Shown here piece by piece: positions 49,201 to 61,236 of a stretch of DNA of 64,000 nt. Numbering within the stretch: the first letter of the stretch is position 1; the number at the start of each line of letters is the position of its first letter. Made by a program: the position numbers and the translations under genes. Under the pieces are notes generated by a model that was not told the origin of the DNA, searched no databases, and saw nothing but the letters and a program-made list of their open reading frames with translations. Source of the DNA: Atherix ibis (lineage: Eukaryota; Arthropoda; Insecta; Diptera; Athericidae); NCBI GenBank assembly GCA_958298945.1, contig OY282610.1:53513667-53577666 (forward strand), written 5' to 3'.

Positions 49201-51006
49201 ATGAATTTTTTCTCAAAATCACCAACAAAAATTTATCCAGAAAGGATATTCTCATTCCAATCGAAAAAATATGTATTGGAGAAGCTTTGCCTAAAAGTAC
49301 GCAATGACACCATAAAAACAATTCTAAAAACGTTAATTTGTATACAAAAAAAAAACGAATTTTAAGAAAGAAAACTATAAATTTTATGAATTTTTTCTCA
49401 AAATCACCAACAAAAATTTATCCAGAAAGGATATTCTCATTCCAATCGAGAAAATATGTATTGGAGAAGCTTTGCCTGAAAGTACGCAATGACACCATAA
49501 AAACAATTTTAAAAACCTTAATTTGTATGCAAAAAAAAAACGAATTTTAGGAAAGAAAACTATAAATTTTATGAATTTTTTCTCAAAATCACCAACAAAA
49601 ATTTATCCAGAAAGGATATTCTCATTCCAATCGAGAAAATATGCATTGGAGAAGCTTTGCCTAAAAGTACGCAATGACACCATAAAAACCGTTCTAAAAA
49701 CCTTAATTTTTATACAAAAAAAACGAATTTTAATAAAGAAAACAATTAATTTTATGAATTTTTTCTCAAAATCACCAACAAAAATTTATCCAGAAAGGAT
49801 ATTCTCATTCCAATCAAGAAAATATGCATTGGAGAAGCTTTGCCTAAAAGTACGCAATGACACCATAAAAACCGTTCTAAAAACCTTAATTTATATACAA
49901 AAAAAACGAATTTTAAGAAAGAAAACCATAAATTTTATGAATTTTTTCTCAAAATCACCAACAAAAATTTATCCAGAAATGATATTCTCATTCCAATCGA
50001 GAAAATATGCATTGGAGAAGCTTTGTCTGAAAGTACGCAATGACACCATAAAAACAATTCTAAAAACCTTAATTTTTATACAAAAAAAATGAATTTTAAG
50101 AAAGAAAACCATAAATTTTATGAATTTTTTCTCAAAACCACCAACAAAAATTTATCCAGAAAGAATTTTCTCATTCCAATGAGAATAATATGAATTGGAG
50201 AAGCTTTGCCTGAAAGTGCACAATCATACCCCAAACAAACATCTCCAAAAAACTACCATTTTCATAGAGAAAAACAAATTTTAAGAGAAAGTGGACTCAG
50301 TGTAATAATTGTTGCCTCCTATTTTTTGAGAAAACTGGGTGCCTGGTGTAAAAATTGGATTTTCGTGAATATTGTCACAAATTTTCGAATTTTTGTGGTT
50401 TTTTGCATATCTTTAGGTGGTCAATTTATTTTGCTTTCAGTAAATAAAAAATTTAATTTTAGGCAATTTTTTTTTAATAGTGCTCACAAAAATTTATTCT
50501 GAAAGGATATTCCTTTTTCGATCAGGATAATATGGATCTAGAAGGCTATGTTAAAGTGTATGTAATGAAACCATGAAACAAATTGCCATTTTTATCCAAA
50601 AAAGCAAACTTTATTTTTAAAAAAATACAGCGAACTTTAGGTATTTTTTTTTAAAACGCCTGGAAAAAATTTTCCTGTAAGGACTTTTTTAGTCCGATCA
50701 GGATAATAAGAATAATTATTAGTTTCACATATGTATGCGCATTAACATCATTAAACAAATTTTCGAAAAAATTTCCTTTTTCATAGAAAAATAGAAATTT
50801 AAAAAAAAATTTAATGATCTTTTGGCAAATTTTTCTCAAAACTCCCACCGAAATTTATCGTGACATGTCATTTTCCTTCCAATCATTATATTAAGAGTCA
50901 TAGAAGGTTTGCCTGAAAGTGTGCAATGACACCACAAAATAAATTCTAAAAAACCTTAATTTTTATACAAAAAAAACGAATTTTAATAAAGAAAACAATT
51001 AATTTT
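49201..51006 (+). repeat. HOR unit U32 (10-mer: 5 M + D1-D5)
   Basis: M monomers start at 49201, 49386, 49571, 49754 and 49937, and the D-block is 50120-51006. The second M has CAATTTTAAAAACC and TTTGTATGC. D1 has AAACTACCATTTTC, a variant that marks U32 to U35. Confidence 0.93.
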
Positions 51007-52076
51007 ATGAATTTTTTCTCAAAATCACCAACAAAAATTTATCCAGAAAGGATATTCTCATTCCAATCGAAAAAATATGTATTGGAGAAGCTTTGCCTGA
51101 AAGTACGCAATGACACCATAAAAACAATTCTAAAAACCTTAATTTTTATACAAAAAAAATGAATTTTAAGAAAGAAAACCATAAATTTTATGAATTTTTT
51201 CTCAAAACCACCAACAAAAATTTATCCAGAAAGAATTTTCTCATTCCAATGAGAATAATATGAATTGGAGAAGCTTTGCCTGAAAGTGCACAATCATACC
51301 CCAAACAAACATCTCCAAAAAACTACCATTTTCATAGAGAAAAACAAATTTTAAGAGAAAGTGGACTCAGTGTAATAATTGTTGCCTCCTATTTTTTGAG
51401 AAAACTGGGTGCCTGGTGTAAAAATTGGATTTTCGTGAATATTGTCACAAATTTTCGAATTTTTGTGGTTTTTTGCATATCTTTAGGTGGTCAATTTATT
51501 TTGCTTTCAGTAAATAAAAAATTTAATTTTAGGCAATTTTTTTTTAATAGTGCTCACAAAAATTTATTCTGAAAGGATATTCCTTTTTCGATCAGGATAA
51601 TATGGATCTAGAAGGCTATGTTAAAGTGTATGTAATGAAACCATGAAACAAATTGCCATTTTTATCCAAAAAAGCAAACTTTATTTTTAAAAAAATACAG
51701 CGAACTTTAGGTATTTTTTTTTAAAACGCCTGGAAAAAATTTTCCTGTAAGGACTTTTTTAGTCCGATCAGGATAATAAGAATAATTATTAGTTTCACAT
51801 ATGTATGCGCATTAACATCATTAAACAAATTTTCGAAAAAATTTCCTTTTTCATAGAAAAATAGAAATTTAAAAAAAAATTTAATGATCTTTTGGCAAAT
51901 TTTTCTCAAAACTCCCACCGAAATTTATCGTGACATGTCATTTTCCTTCCAATCATTATATTAAGAGTCATAGAAGGTTTGCCTGAAAGTGTGCAATGAC
52001 ACCACAAAATAAATTCTAAAAAACCTTAATTTTTATACAAAAAAAACGAATTTTAATAAAGAAAACAATTAATTTT
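51007..52076 (+). repeat. HOR unit U33 (6-mer: 1 M + D1-D5)
   Basis: One M (51007-51189) with CGAAAAAATATG in its 5' half and the TTTTTATAC/AAAATGAATTTTAAG 3' half of a last-position M. It is therefore a first/last M hybrid made by an exchange inside the monomer. The D-block is 51190-52076. Confidence 0.93.
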
Positions 52077-53694
52077 ATGAATTTTTTCTCAAAATCACCA
52101 ACAAAAATTTATCCAGAAAGGATATTCTCATTCCAATCGAAAAAATATGTATTGGAGAAGCTTTGCCTGAAAGTACGCAATGACACCATAAAAACAATTT
52201 TAAAAACCTTAATTTGTATGCAAAAAAAAAACGAATTTTAGGAAAGAAAACTATAAATTTTATGAATTTTTTCTCAAAATCACCAACAAAAATTTATCCA
52301 GAAAGGATATTCTCATTCCAATCGAGAAAATATGCATTGGAGAAGCTTTGCCTAAAAGTACGCAATGACACCATAAAAACCGTTCTAAAAACCTTAATTT
52401 TTATACAAAAAAAACGAATTTTAATAAAGAAAACAATTAATTTTATGAATTTTTTCTCAAAATCACCAACAAAAATTTATCCAGAAAGGATATTCTCATT
52501 CCAATCGAGAAAATATGCATTGGAGAAGCTTTGCCTAAAAGTACGCAATGACACCATAAAAACCGTTCTAAAAACCTTAATTTATATACAAAAAAAACGA
52601 ATTTTAAGAAAGAAAACCATAAATTTTATGAATTTTTTCTCAAAATCACCAACAAAAATTTATCCAGAAATGATATTCTCATTCCAATCGAGAAAATATG
52701 CATTGGAGAAGCTTTGTCTGAAAGTACGCAATGACACCATAAAAACAATTCTAAAAACCTTAATTTTTATACAAAAAAAATGAATTTTAAGAAAGAAAAC
52801 CATAAATTTTATGAATTTTTTCTCAAAACCACCAACAAAAATTTATCCAGAAAGAATTTTCTCATTCCAATGAGAATAATATGAATTGGAGAAGCTTTGC
52901 CTGAAAGTGCACAATCATACCCCAAACAAACATCTCCAAAAAACTACCATTTTCATAGAGAAAAACAAATTTTAAGAGAAAGTGGACTCAGTGTAATAAT
53001 TGTTGCCTCCTATTTTTTGAGAAACTGGGTGCCTGGTGTAAAAATTGGATTTTCGTGAATATTGTCACAAATTTTCGAATTTTTGTGGTTTTTTGCATAT
53101 CTTTAGGTGGTCAATTTATTTTGCTTTCAGTAAATAAAAAATTTAATTTTAGGCAATTTTTTTTTAATAGTGCTCACAAAAATTTATTCTGAAAGGATAT
53201 TCCTTTTTCGATCAGGATAATATGGATCTAGAAGGCTATGTTAAAGTGTATGTAATGAAACCATGAAACAAATTGCCATTTTTATCCAAAAAAGCAAACT
53301 TTATTTTAAAAAAATACAGCGAACTTTAGGTATTTTTTTTTAAAACGCCTGGAAAAAATTTTCCTGTAAGGACTTTTTTAGTCCGATCAGGATAATAAGA
53401 ATAATTATTAGTTTCACATATGTATGCGCATTAACATCATTAAACAAATTTTCGAAAAAATTTCCTTTTTCATAGAAAAATAGAAATTTAAAAAAAATTT
53501 AATGATCTTTTGGCAAATTTTTCTCAAAACTCCCACCGAAATTTATCGTGACATGTCATTTTCCTTCCAATCATTATATTAAGAGTCATAGAAGGTTTGC
53601 CTGAAAGTGTGCAATGACACCACAAAATAAATTCTAAAAAACCTTAATTTTTATACAAAAAAAACGAATTTTAATAAAGAAAACAATTAATTTT
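52077..53694 (+). repeat. HOR unit U34 (9-mer: 4 M + D1-D5)
   Basis: M monomers start at 52077, 52262, 52445 and 52628, and the D-block is 52811-53694. The first M is a hybrid, 5' like U33 and 3' like the second M of U32 (TTTGTATGC). The D-block is 884 bp because three homopolymers each lack one A or T (TTTTGAGAAACTGG, TTTATTTTAAAAAAATAC, TTTAAAAAAAATTTAATG region). Confidence 0.92.
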
Positions 53695-54764
53695 ATGAAT
53701 TTTTTCTCAAAATCACCAACAAAAATTTATCCAGAAAGGATATTCTCATTCCAATCGAAAAAATATGTATTGGAGAAGCTTTGCCTGAAAGTACGCAATG
53801 ACACCATAAAAACAATTCTAAAAACCTTAATTTTTATACAAAAAAAATGAATTTTAAGAAAGAAAACCATAAATTTTATGAATTTTTTCTCAAAACCACC
53901 AACAAAAATTTATCCAGAAAGAATTTTCTCATTCCAATGAGAATAATATGAATTGGAGAAGCTTTGCCTGAAAGTGCACAATCATACCCCAAACAAACAT
54001 CTCCAAAAAACTACCATTTTCATAGAGAAAAACAAATTTTAAGAGAAAGTGGACTCAGTGTAATAATTGTTGCCTCCTATTTTTTGAGAAAACTGGGTGC
54101 CTGGTGTAAAAATTGGATTTTCGTGAATATTGTCACAAATTTTCGAATTTTTGTGGTTTTTTGCATATCTTTAGGTGGTCAATTTATTTTGCTTTCAGTA
54201 AATAAAAAATTTAATTTTAGGCAATTTTTTTTTAATAGTGCTCACAAAAATTTATTCTGAAAGGATATTCCTTTTTCGATCAGGATAATATGGATCTAGA
54301 AGGCTATGTTAAAGTGTATGTAATGAAACCATGAAACAAATTGCCATTTTTATCCAAAAAAGCAAACTTTATTTTTAAAAAAATACAGCGAACTTTAGGT
54401 ATTTTTTTTTAAAACGCCTGGAAAAAATTTTCCTGTAAGGACTTTTTTAGTCCGATCAGGATAATAAGAATAATTATTAGTTTCACATATGTATGCGCAT
54501 TAACATCATTAAACAAATTTTCGAAAAAATTTCCTTTTTCATAGAAAAATAGAAATTTAAAAAAAAATTTAATGATCTTTTGGCAAATTTTTCTCAAAAC
54601 TCCCACCGAAATTTATCGTGACATGTCATTTTCCTTCCAATCATTATATTAAGAGTCATAGAAGGTTTGCCTGAAAGTGTGCAATGACACCACAAAATAA
54701 ATTCTAAAAAACCTTAATTTTTATACAAAAAAAACGAATTTTAATAAAGAAAACAATTAATTTT
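53695..54764 (+). repeat. HOR unit U35 (6-mer: 1 M + D1-D5)
   Basis: One hybrid M (53695-53877) and D-block 53878-54764. It has the same length (1070 bp) and the same hybrid M as U33. Confidence 0.93.
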
Positions 54765-55837
54765 ATGAATTTTTTCTCAAAATCACCAACAAAAATTTAT
54801 CCAGAAAGGATATTCTCATTCCAATCGAAAAAATATGTATTGGAGAAGCTTTGCCCGAAAGTACGCAATGACACCATAAAAACAATTCTAAAAACCTTAA
54901 TTTGTATACAAAAAAAAACGAATTTTAAGAAAGAAAACTATAAATTTTATGAATTTTTTCTCAAAACCACCAACAAAAATTTATCCAGAAAGAATTTTCT
55001 CATTCCAATGAGAATAATATGAATTGGAGAAGCTTTGCCTGAAAGTGCACAATCATACCCCAAACAAACATCTCCAAAAAACCACCATTTTCATAGAGAA
55101 AAACAAATTTTAAGAGAAAGTGGACTCAGTGTAATAATTGTTGCCTCCTATTTTTTGAGAAAACTGGGTGCCTGGTGTAAAAATTGGATTTTCGTGAATA
55201 TTGTCACAAATTTTCGAATTTTTGTGGTTTTTTGCATATCTTTAGGTGGTCAATTTATTTTGCTTTCAGTAAATAAAAAATTTAATTTTAGGCAATTTTT
55301 TTTTAATAGTGCTCACAAAAATTTATTCTGAAAGGATATTCCTTTTTCGATCAGGATAATATGGATCTAGAAGGCTATGTTAAAGTGTATGTAATGAAAC
55401 CATGAAACAAATTGCCATTTTTATCCAAAAAAGCAAACTTTATTTTTAAAAAAATACAGCGAACTTTAGGTATTTTTTTTTAAAACGCCTGGAAAAAATT
55501 TTCCTGTAAGGACTTTTTTAGTCCGATCAGGATAATAAGAATAATTATTAGTTTCACATATGTATGCGCATTAGCATCATTAAACAAATTTTCGAAAAAA
55601 TTTCCTTTTTCATAGAAAAATAGAAATTTAAAAAAAAATTTAATGATCTTTTGGCAAATTTTTCTCAAAACTCCCACCGAAATTTATCGTGACATGTCAT
55701 TTTCCTTCCAATCATTATATTAAGAGTCATAGAAGGTTTACCTGAAAGTGTGCAATGACACCACAAAATAAATTCTAAAAAACATTAATTTTTATACAAA
55801 AAAAAAACGAATTTTAATAAAGAAAACAATTAATTTT
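54765..55837 (+). repeat. HOR unit U36 (6-mer: 1 M + D1-D5)
   Basis: One M (54765-54948, TTTGCCCGAAAG) joined to D1 at 54949 through the ACTATAAATTTT tail, exactly as in U31. D5 also has GGTTTACC as in U31. D4 has GCATTAGCATC. Confidence 0.93.
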
Positions 55838-57645
55838 ATGAATTTTTTCTCAAAATCACCAACAAAAATTTATCCAGAAAGGATATTCTCATTCCAATCG
55901 AGAAAATATGTATTGGAGAAGCTTTGCCTGAAAGTACGCAATGACACCATAAAAACAATTCTAAAAACCTTAATTTGTATACAAAAAAAAACGAATTTTA
56001 AGAAAGAAAACTATAAATTTTATGAGTTTTTTCTCAAAATCACCAACAAAAATTTATCCAGAAAGGATATTCTCATTCCAATCGAGAAAATATGTATTGG
56101 AGAAGCTTTGCCTGAAAGTACGCAATGACACCATAAAAACAATTTTAAAAACCTTAATTTGTATATAAAAAAAAAAAACGAATTTTAGGAAAGAAAACTA
56201 TAAATTTTATGAATTTTTTCTCAAAATCACCAACAAAAATTTATCCAGAAAGGATATTCTCATTCCAATCGAGAAAATATGCATTGGAGAAGCTTTGCCT
56301 AAAAGTACGCAATGACACCATAAAAACCGTTCTAAAAACCTTAATTTTTATACAAAAAAAACGAATTTTAATAAAGAAAACAATTAATTTTATGAATTTT
56401 TTCTCAAAATCACCAACAAAAATTTATCCAGAAAGGATATTCTCATTCCAATCGAGAAAATATGCATTGGAGAAGCTTTGCCTAAAAGTACGCAATGACA
56501 CCATAAAAACCGTTCTAAAAACCTTAATTTTTATACAAAAAAAACGAATTTTAAGAAAGAAAACCATAAATTTTATGAATTTTTTCTCAAAATCACCAAC
56601 AAAAATTTATCCAGAAATGATATTCTCATTCCAATCGAGAAAATATGCATTGGAGAAGCTTTGCCTGAAAGTACGCAATGACACCATAAAAATAATTCTA
56701 AAAACCTTAATTTTTATACAAAAAAAATGAATTTTAAGAAAGAAAACCATAAATTTTATGAATTTTTTCTCAAAACCACCAACAAAAATTTATCCAGAAA
56801 GAATTTTCTCATTCCAATGAGAATAATATGAATTGGAGAAGCTTTGCCTGAAAGTGCACAATCATACCCCAAACAAACATCTCCAAAAAACCACCATTTT
56901 CATAGAGAAAAACAAATTTTAAGAGAAAGTGGACTCAGTGTAATAATTGTTGCCTCCTATTTTTTGAGAAAACTGGGTGCCTGGTGTAAAAATTGGATTT
57001 TCGTGAATATTGCACAAATTTTCGAATTTTTGTGGTTTTTTTCATATCTTTAGGTGGTCAATTTATTTTGCTTTCAGTAAATAAAAAATTTAATTTTAGG
57101 CAATTTTTTTTTAATAGTGCTCACAAAAATTTATTCTGAAAGGATATTCCTTTTTCGATCAGGATAATATGAATCTAGAAGGCTATGTTAAAGTGTATGT
57201 AAAGAAACCATGAAACAAATAGCCATTTTTATCCAAAAAAGCAAACTTTATTTTTAAAAAAATACAGCGAACTTTAGGTATTTTTTTTTAAAACGCCTGG
57301 AAAAAATTTTCCTGTAAGGACTTTTTTAGTCCGATCAGGATAATAAGAATAATTATTAGTTTCACATATGTATGCGCATTAACATCATTAAACAAATTTT
57401 CGAAAAAATTTCCTTTTTTCATAGAAAAATAGAAATTTAAAAAAAAATTTAATGATCTTTTGGCAAATTTTTCTCAAAACTCCCACCGAAATTTATCGTG
57501 ACATGTCATTTTCCTTCCAATCATTATATTAAGAGTCATAGAAGGTTTGTCTGAAAGTGTGCAATGACACCACAAAATAAATTCTAAAAAACCTTAATTT
57601 TTATACAAAAAAAAACGAATTTTAATAAAGAAAACAATTAATTTT
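55838..57645 (+). repeat. HOR unit U37 (10-mer: 5 M + D1-D5)
   Basis: M monomers start at 55838, 56022, 56209, 56392 and 56575, and the D-block is 56758-57645. The second M is 187 bp with a long A run and CAATTTTAAAAACC, as in U32. The D-block has ATTGCACAAATTTT, TTTTTTTCATATC, AAAGAAACC and AAATAGCC; the last three are shared with U38. Confidence 0.93.
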
Positions 57646-59084
57646 ATGAATTTTTTCTCAAAATCACCAACAAAAATTTATCCAGAAAGGATATTCTCAT
57701 TCCAATCGAGAAAATATGTATTGGAGAAGCTTTGCCTGAAAGTACGCAATGACACCATAAAAACAATTCTAAAAACCTTAATTTGTATACAAAAACAAAC
57801 GAATTTTAAGAAAGAAAACTATAAATTTTATGAATTTTTTCTCAAAATCACCAACAAAAATTTATCCAGAAAGGATATTCTCATTCCAATCGAGAAAATA
57901 TGCATTGGAGAAGCTTTGCCTAAAAGTACGCAATGACACCATAAAAACCGTTCTAAAAACCTTAATTATTATACAAAAAAAAACGAATTTTAAGAAAGAA
58001 AACCATAAATTTTATGAATTTTTTCTCAAAATCACCAACAAAAATTTATCCAGAAATGATATTCTCATTCCAATCGAGAAAATATGCATTGGAGAAGCTT
58101 TGCCTGAAAGTACGCAATGACACCATAAAAATAATTCTAAAAACCTTAATTTTTATACAAAAAAAATGAATTTTAAGAAAGAAAACCATAAATTTTATGA
58201 ATTTTTTCTCAAAACCACCAACAAAAATTTATCCAGAAAGAATTTTCTCATTCCAATGAGAATAATATGAATTGAAGAAGCTTTGCCTGAAAGTGCACAA
58301 TCATACCCCAAACAAACATCTCCAAAAAACCACCATTTTCATAGAGAAAAACAAATTTTAAGAGAAAGTGGACTCAGTGTAATAATTGTTGCCTCCTATT
58401 TTTTGAGAAAACTGGGTGCCTGGTGTAAAAATTGGATTTTCGTGAATATTGTCACAAATTTTCGAATTTTTGTGGTTTTTTTCATATCTTTAGGTGGTCA
58501 ATTTATTTTGCTTTCAGTAAATAAAAAATTTAATTTTAGGCAATTTTTTTTTAATAGTGCTCACAAAAATTTATTCTGAAAGGATATTCCTTTTTCGATC
58601 AGGATAATATGGATCTAGAAGGCTATGTTAAAGTGTATGTAAAGAAACCATGAAACAAATAGCCATTTTTATCCAAAAAAGCAAACTTTATTTTTAAAAA
58701 AATACAGCGAACTTTAGGTATTTTTTTTTAAAACGCCTGGAAAAAATTTTCCTGTAAGGACTTTTTTAGTCCGATCAGGATAATAAGAATAATTATTAGT
58801 TTCACATATGTATGCGCATTAACATCATTAAACAAATTTTCGAAAAAATTTCCTTTTTTCATAGAAAAATAGAAATTTATAAAAAAATTTAATGATCTTT
58901 TGGCAAATTTTTCTCAAAACTCCCACCGAAATTTATCGTGACATGTCATTTTCCTTCCAATCATTATATTAAGAGTCATAGAAGGTTTGCCTGAAAGTGT
59001 GCAATGACACCACAAAATAAATTCTAAAAAACCTTAATTTTTATACAAAAAAAACGAATTTTAATAAAGAAAACAATTAATTTT
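57646..59084 (+). repeat. HOR unit U38 (8-mer: 3 M + D1-D5)
   Basis: M monomers start at 57646, 57830 and 58014, and the D-block is 58197-59084. The last M has AATAATTCTAAAAACC and the D-block has AAAGAAACC and AAATAGCC, both shared with U37. D1 has TTGAAGAAGC. Confidence 0.93.
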
Positions 59085-60159
59085 ATGAATTTTTTCTCAA
59101 AATCACCAACAAAAATTTATCCAGAAAGGATATTCTCATTCCAATCGAGAAAATATGTATTGGAGAAGCTTTGCCTAAAAGTACGCAATGACACCATAAA
59201 AACAATTCTAAAAACCTTAATTTGTATACAAAAAAAAACGAATTTTAAGAAAGAAAACTATAAATTTTATGAATTTTTTCTCAAAATCACCAACAAAAAT
59301 TTATCCAGAAAGTATATTCTCATTCCAATCGAGAAAATATGTATTGGAGAAGCTTTGACTGAAAGTACGCAATGACACCATAAAAACAATTCTAAAAACC
59401 TTAATTTGTATATAAAAAAAAACAAATTTTTTTAAGAGAAAGTGGACTCAGTGTAATAATTGTTGCCTCCTATTTTTTGAGAAAACTGGGTGCCTGGTGT
59501 AAAAATTGGATTTTCGTGAATATTGTCAAAAAATTTTCGAATTTTTGTGGTTTTTTGCATATCTTTAGGTGGTCAATTTATTTTGCTTTCAGTAAATAAA
59601 AAATTTAATTTTAGGCAATTTTTTTTAAATAGTGCTCACAAAAATTTATTCTGAAAGGATATTCCTTTTTCGATCAGGATAATATGGATCTAGAAAACTA
59701 TGTTAAAGTGTATGTAATGAAACCATGAAACAAATTGCCATTTTTATCCAAAAAAGCAAACTTTATTTTTAAAAAAATACAGCGAACTTTAGGTATTTTT
59801 TTTTAAAACGCCTGGAAAAAATTTTCCTGTAAGGACTTTTTTAGTCCGATCAGGATAATAAGAATAATTATTAGTTGCACATATGTATGCGCATTAACAT
59901 CATTAAACAAATTTTCGAAAAAATTTCCTTTTTCATAGAAAAATAGAAATTTAAAAAAAAATTTAATGATCTTTTGGCAAATTTTTCTCAAAACTCCCAC
60001 CGAAATTTATCGTGACATGTCATTTTCCTTCCAATCATTATATTAAGAGTCATAGAAGGTTTGTCTGAAAGTGTGCAATGACACCACAAAATAAATTCTA
60101 AAAAACCTTAATTTTTATACAAAAAAAAACGAATTTTAATAAAGAAAACAATTAATTTT
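59085..60159 (+). repeat. HOR unit U39 (deletion unit with an M/D1 fusion)
   Basis: A full M at 59085-59268 is followed by a fusion monomer at about 59269-59467. It is M through TTTGTATATAAAAAAAAAC, then switches to the last part of D1 (TTTAAGAGAAAGTGGACTC). The M-like half of D1 and the GTGCACAATCATACC segment are absent. D2 to D5 follow, with GTCAAAAAATTTTCG, CTAGAAAACTATG and TTGCACATATG. The second M also has GAAAGTATATTC and CTTTGACTG. Confidence 0.92.
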
Positions 60160-61236
60160 ATGAATTTTTTCTCAAAATCACCAACAAAAATTTATCCAGA
60201 AAGGATATTCTCATTCCAATCGAGAAAATATGTATTGGAGAAGCTTTGCCTGAAAGTACGCAATGACACCATAAAAACCATTCTAAAAACCTTAATTTGT
60301 ATACAAAAAAAAAACGAATTTTAAGAAAGAAAACTATAAATTTTATGAATTTTTTCTCAAAATCACCAACAAAAATTTATCCAGAAAGTATATTCTCATT
60401 CCAATCGAGAAAATATGTATTGGAGAAGCTTTGACTGAAAGTACGCAATGACACCATAAAAACAATTCTAAAAACCTTAATTTGTATATAAAAAAAAACA
60501 AATTTTTTTAAGAGAAAGTGGACTCAGTGTAATAATTGTTGCCTCCTATTTTTTGAGAAAACTGGGTGCCTGGTGTAAAAATTGGATTTTCGTGAATATT
60601 GTCAAAAAATTTTCGAATTTTTGTGGTTTTTTGCATATCTTTAGGTGGTCAATTTATTTTGCTTTCAGTAAATAAAAAATTTAATTTTAGGCAATTTTTT
60701 TTAAATAGTGCTCACAAAAATTTATTCTGAAAGGATATTCCTTTTTCGATCAGGATAATATGGATCTAGAAAACTATGTTAAAGTGTATGTAATGAAACC
60801 ATGAAACAAATTGCCATTTTTATCCAAAAAAGCAAACTTTATTTTTAAAAAAATACAGCGAACTTTAGGTATTTTTTTTTAAAACGCCTGGAAAAAATTT
60901 TCCTGTAAGGACTTTTTTAGTCCGATCAGGATAATAAGAATAATTATTAGTTGCACATATGTATGCGCATTAACATCATTAAACAAATTTTCGAAAAAAT
61001 TTCCTTTTTCATAGAAAAATAGAAATTTAAAAAAAAATTTAATGATCTTTTGGCAAATTTTTCTCAAAACTCCCACCGAAATTTATCGTGACATGTCATT
61101 TTCCTTCCAATCATTATATTAAGAGTCATAGAAGGTTTGTCTGAAAGTGTGCAATGACACCACAAAATAAATTCTAAAAAACCTTAATTTTTATACAAAA
61201 AAAAAACGAATTTTAATAAAGAAAACAATTAATTTT
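60160..61236 (+). repeat. HOR unit U40 (second copy of the deletion unit)
   Basis: Full M at 60160-60344 and fusion monomer from 60345, with the same breakpoint and the same private variants as U39. The two units are a recent tandem duplication. They differ mainly in poly-A length and in CCATTCTAAAAACC versus CAATTCTAAAAACC in the first M. Confidence 0.92.

Larger units (their letters stand above)
49450..54830 (+). repeat. Nested ~2.69 kb super-repeat (U32-U33, U34-U35)
   Basis: TTTGTATGC, TTAATTTATATAC and AAACTACCATTTTC, and the hybrid single M of U33 and U35, recur 2688 to 2691 bp apart. The edges given are approximate, because the exchange points lie inside M copies near 49450, 52130 and 54830. 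Confidence 0.85.
48129..57645 (+). repeat. Multi-unit super-repeat of ~6.64 kb (U31-U35, then U36-U37)
   Basis: U36 repeats the single-M junction and GGTTTACC of U31, and U37 repeats the 5 M structure and CAATTTTAAAAACC of U32. The spacing is 6636 to 6638 bp. Copy two appears to stop after its second unit and gives way to U38. Confidence 0.75.
59085..61236 (+). repeat. Tandem duplication of the deletion unit, ~1076 bp period (U39-U40)
   Basis: Both copies carry the same M/D1 breakpoint and six or more private variants, among them CTTTGACTG, GTCAAAAAATTTTCG, CTAGAAAACTATG and TTGCACATATG. The deletion therefore arose once and was then copied. Confidence 0.92.

Noticed and set aside
50206..54830. 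Treating the repeated 6-mers as assembly collapse errors
   Set aside because: They have two distinct junction types and unit-specific substitutions, which an assembly artefact would not be expected to create. Only the homopolymer losses in U34 are flagged as possible errors.
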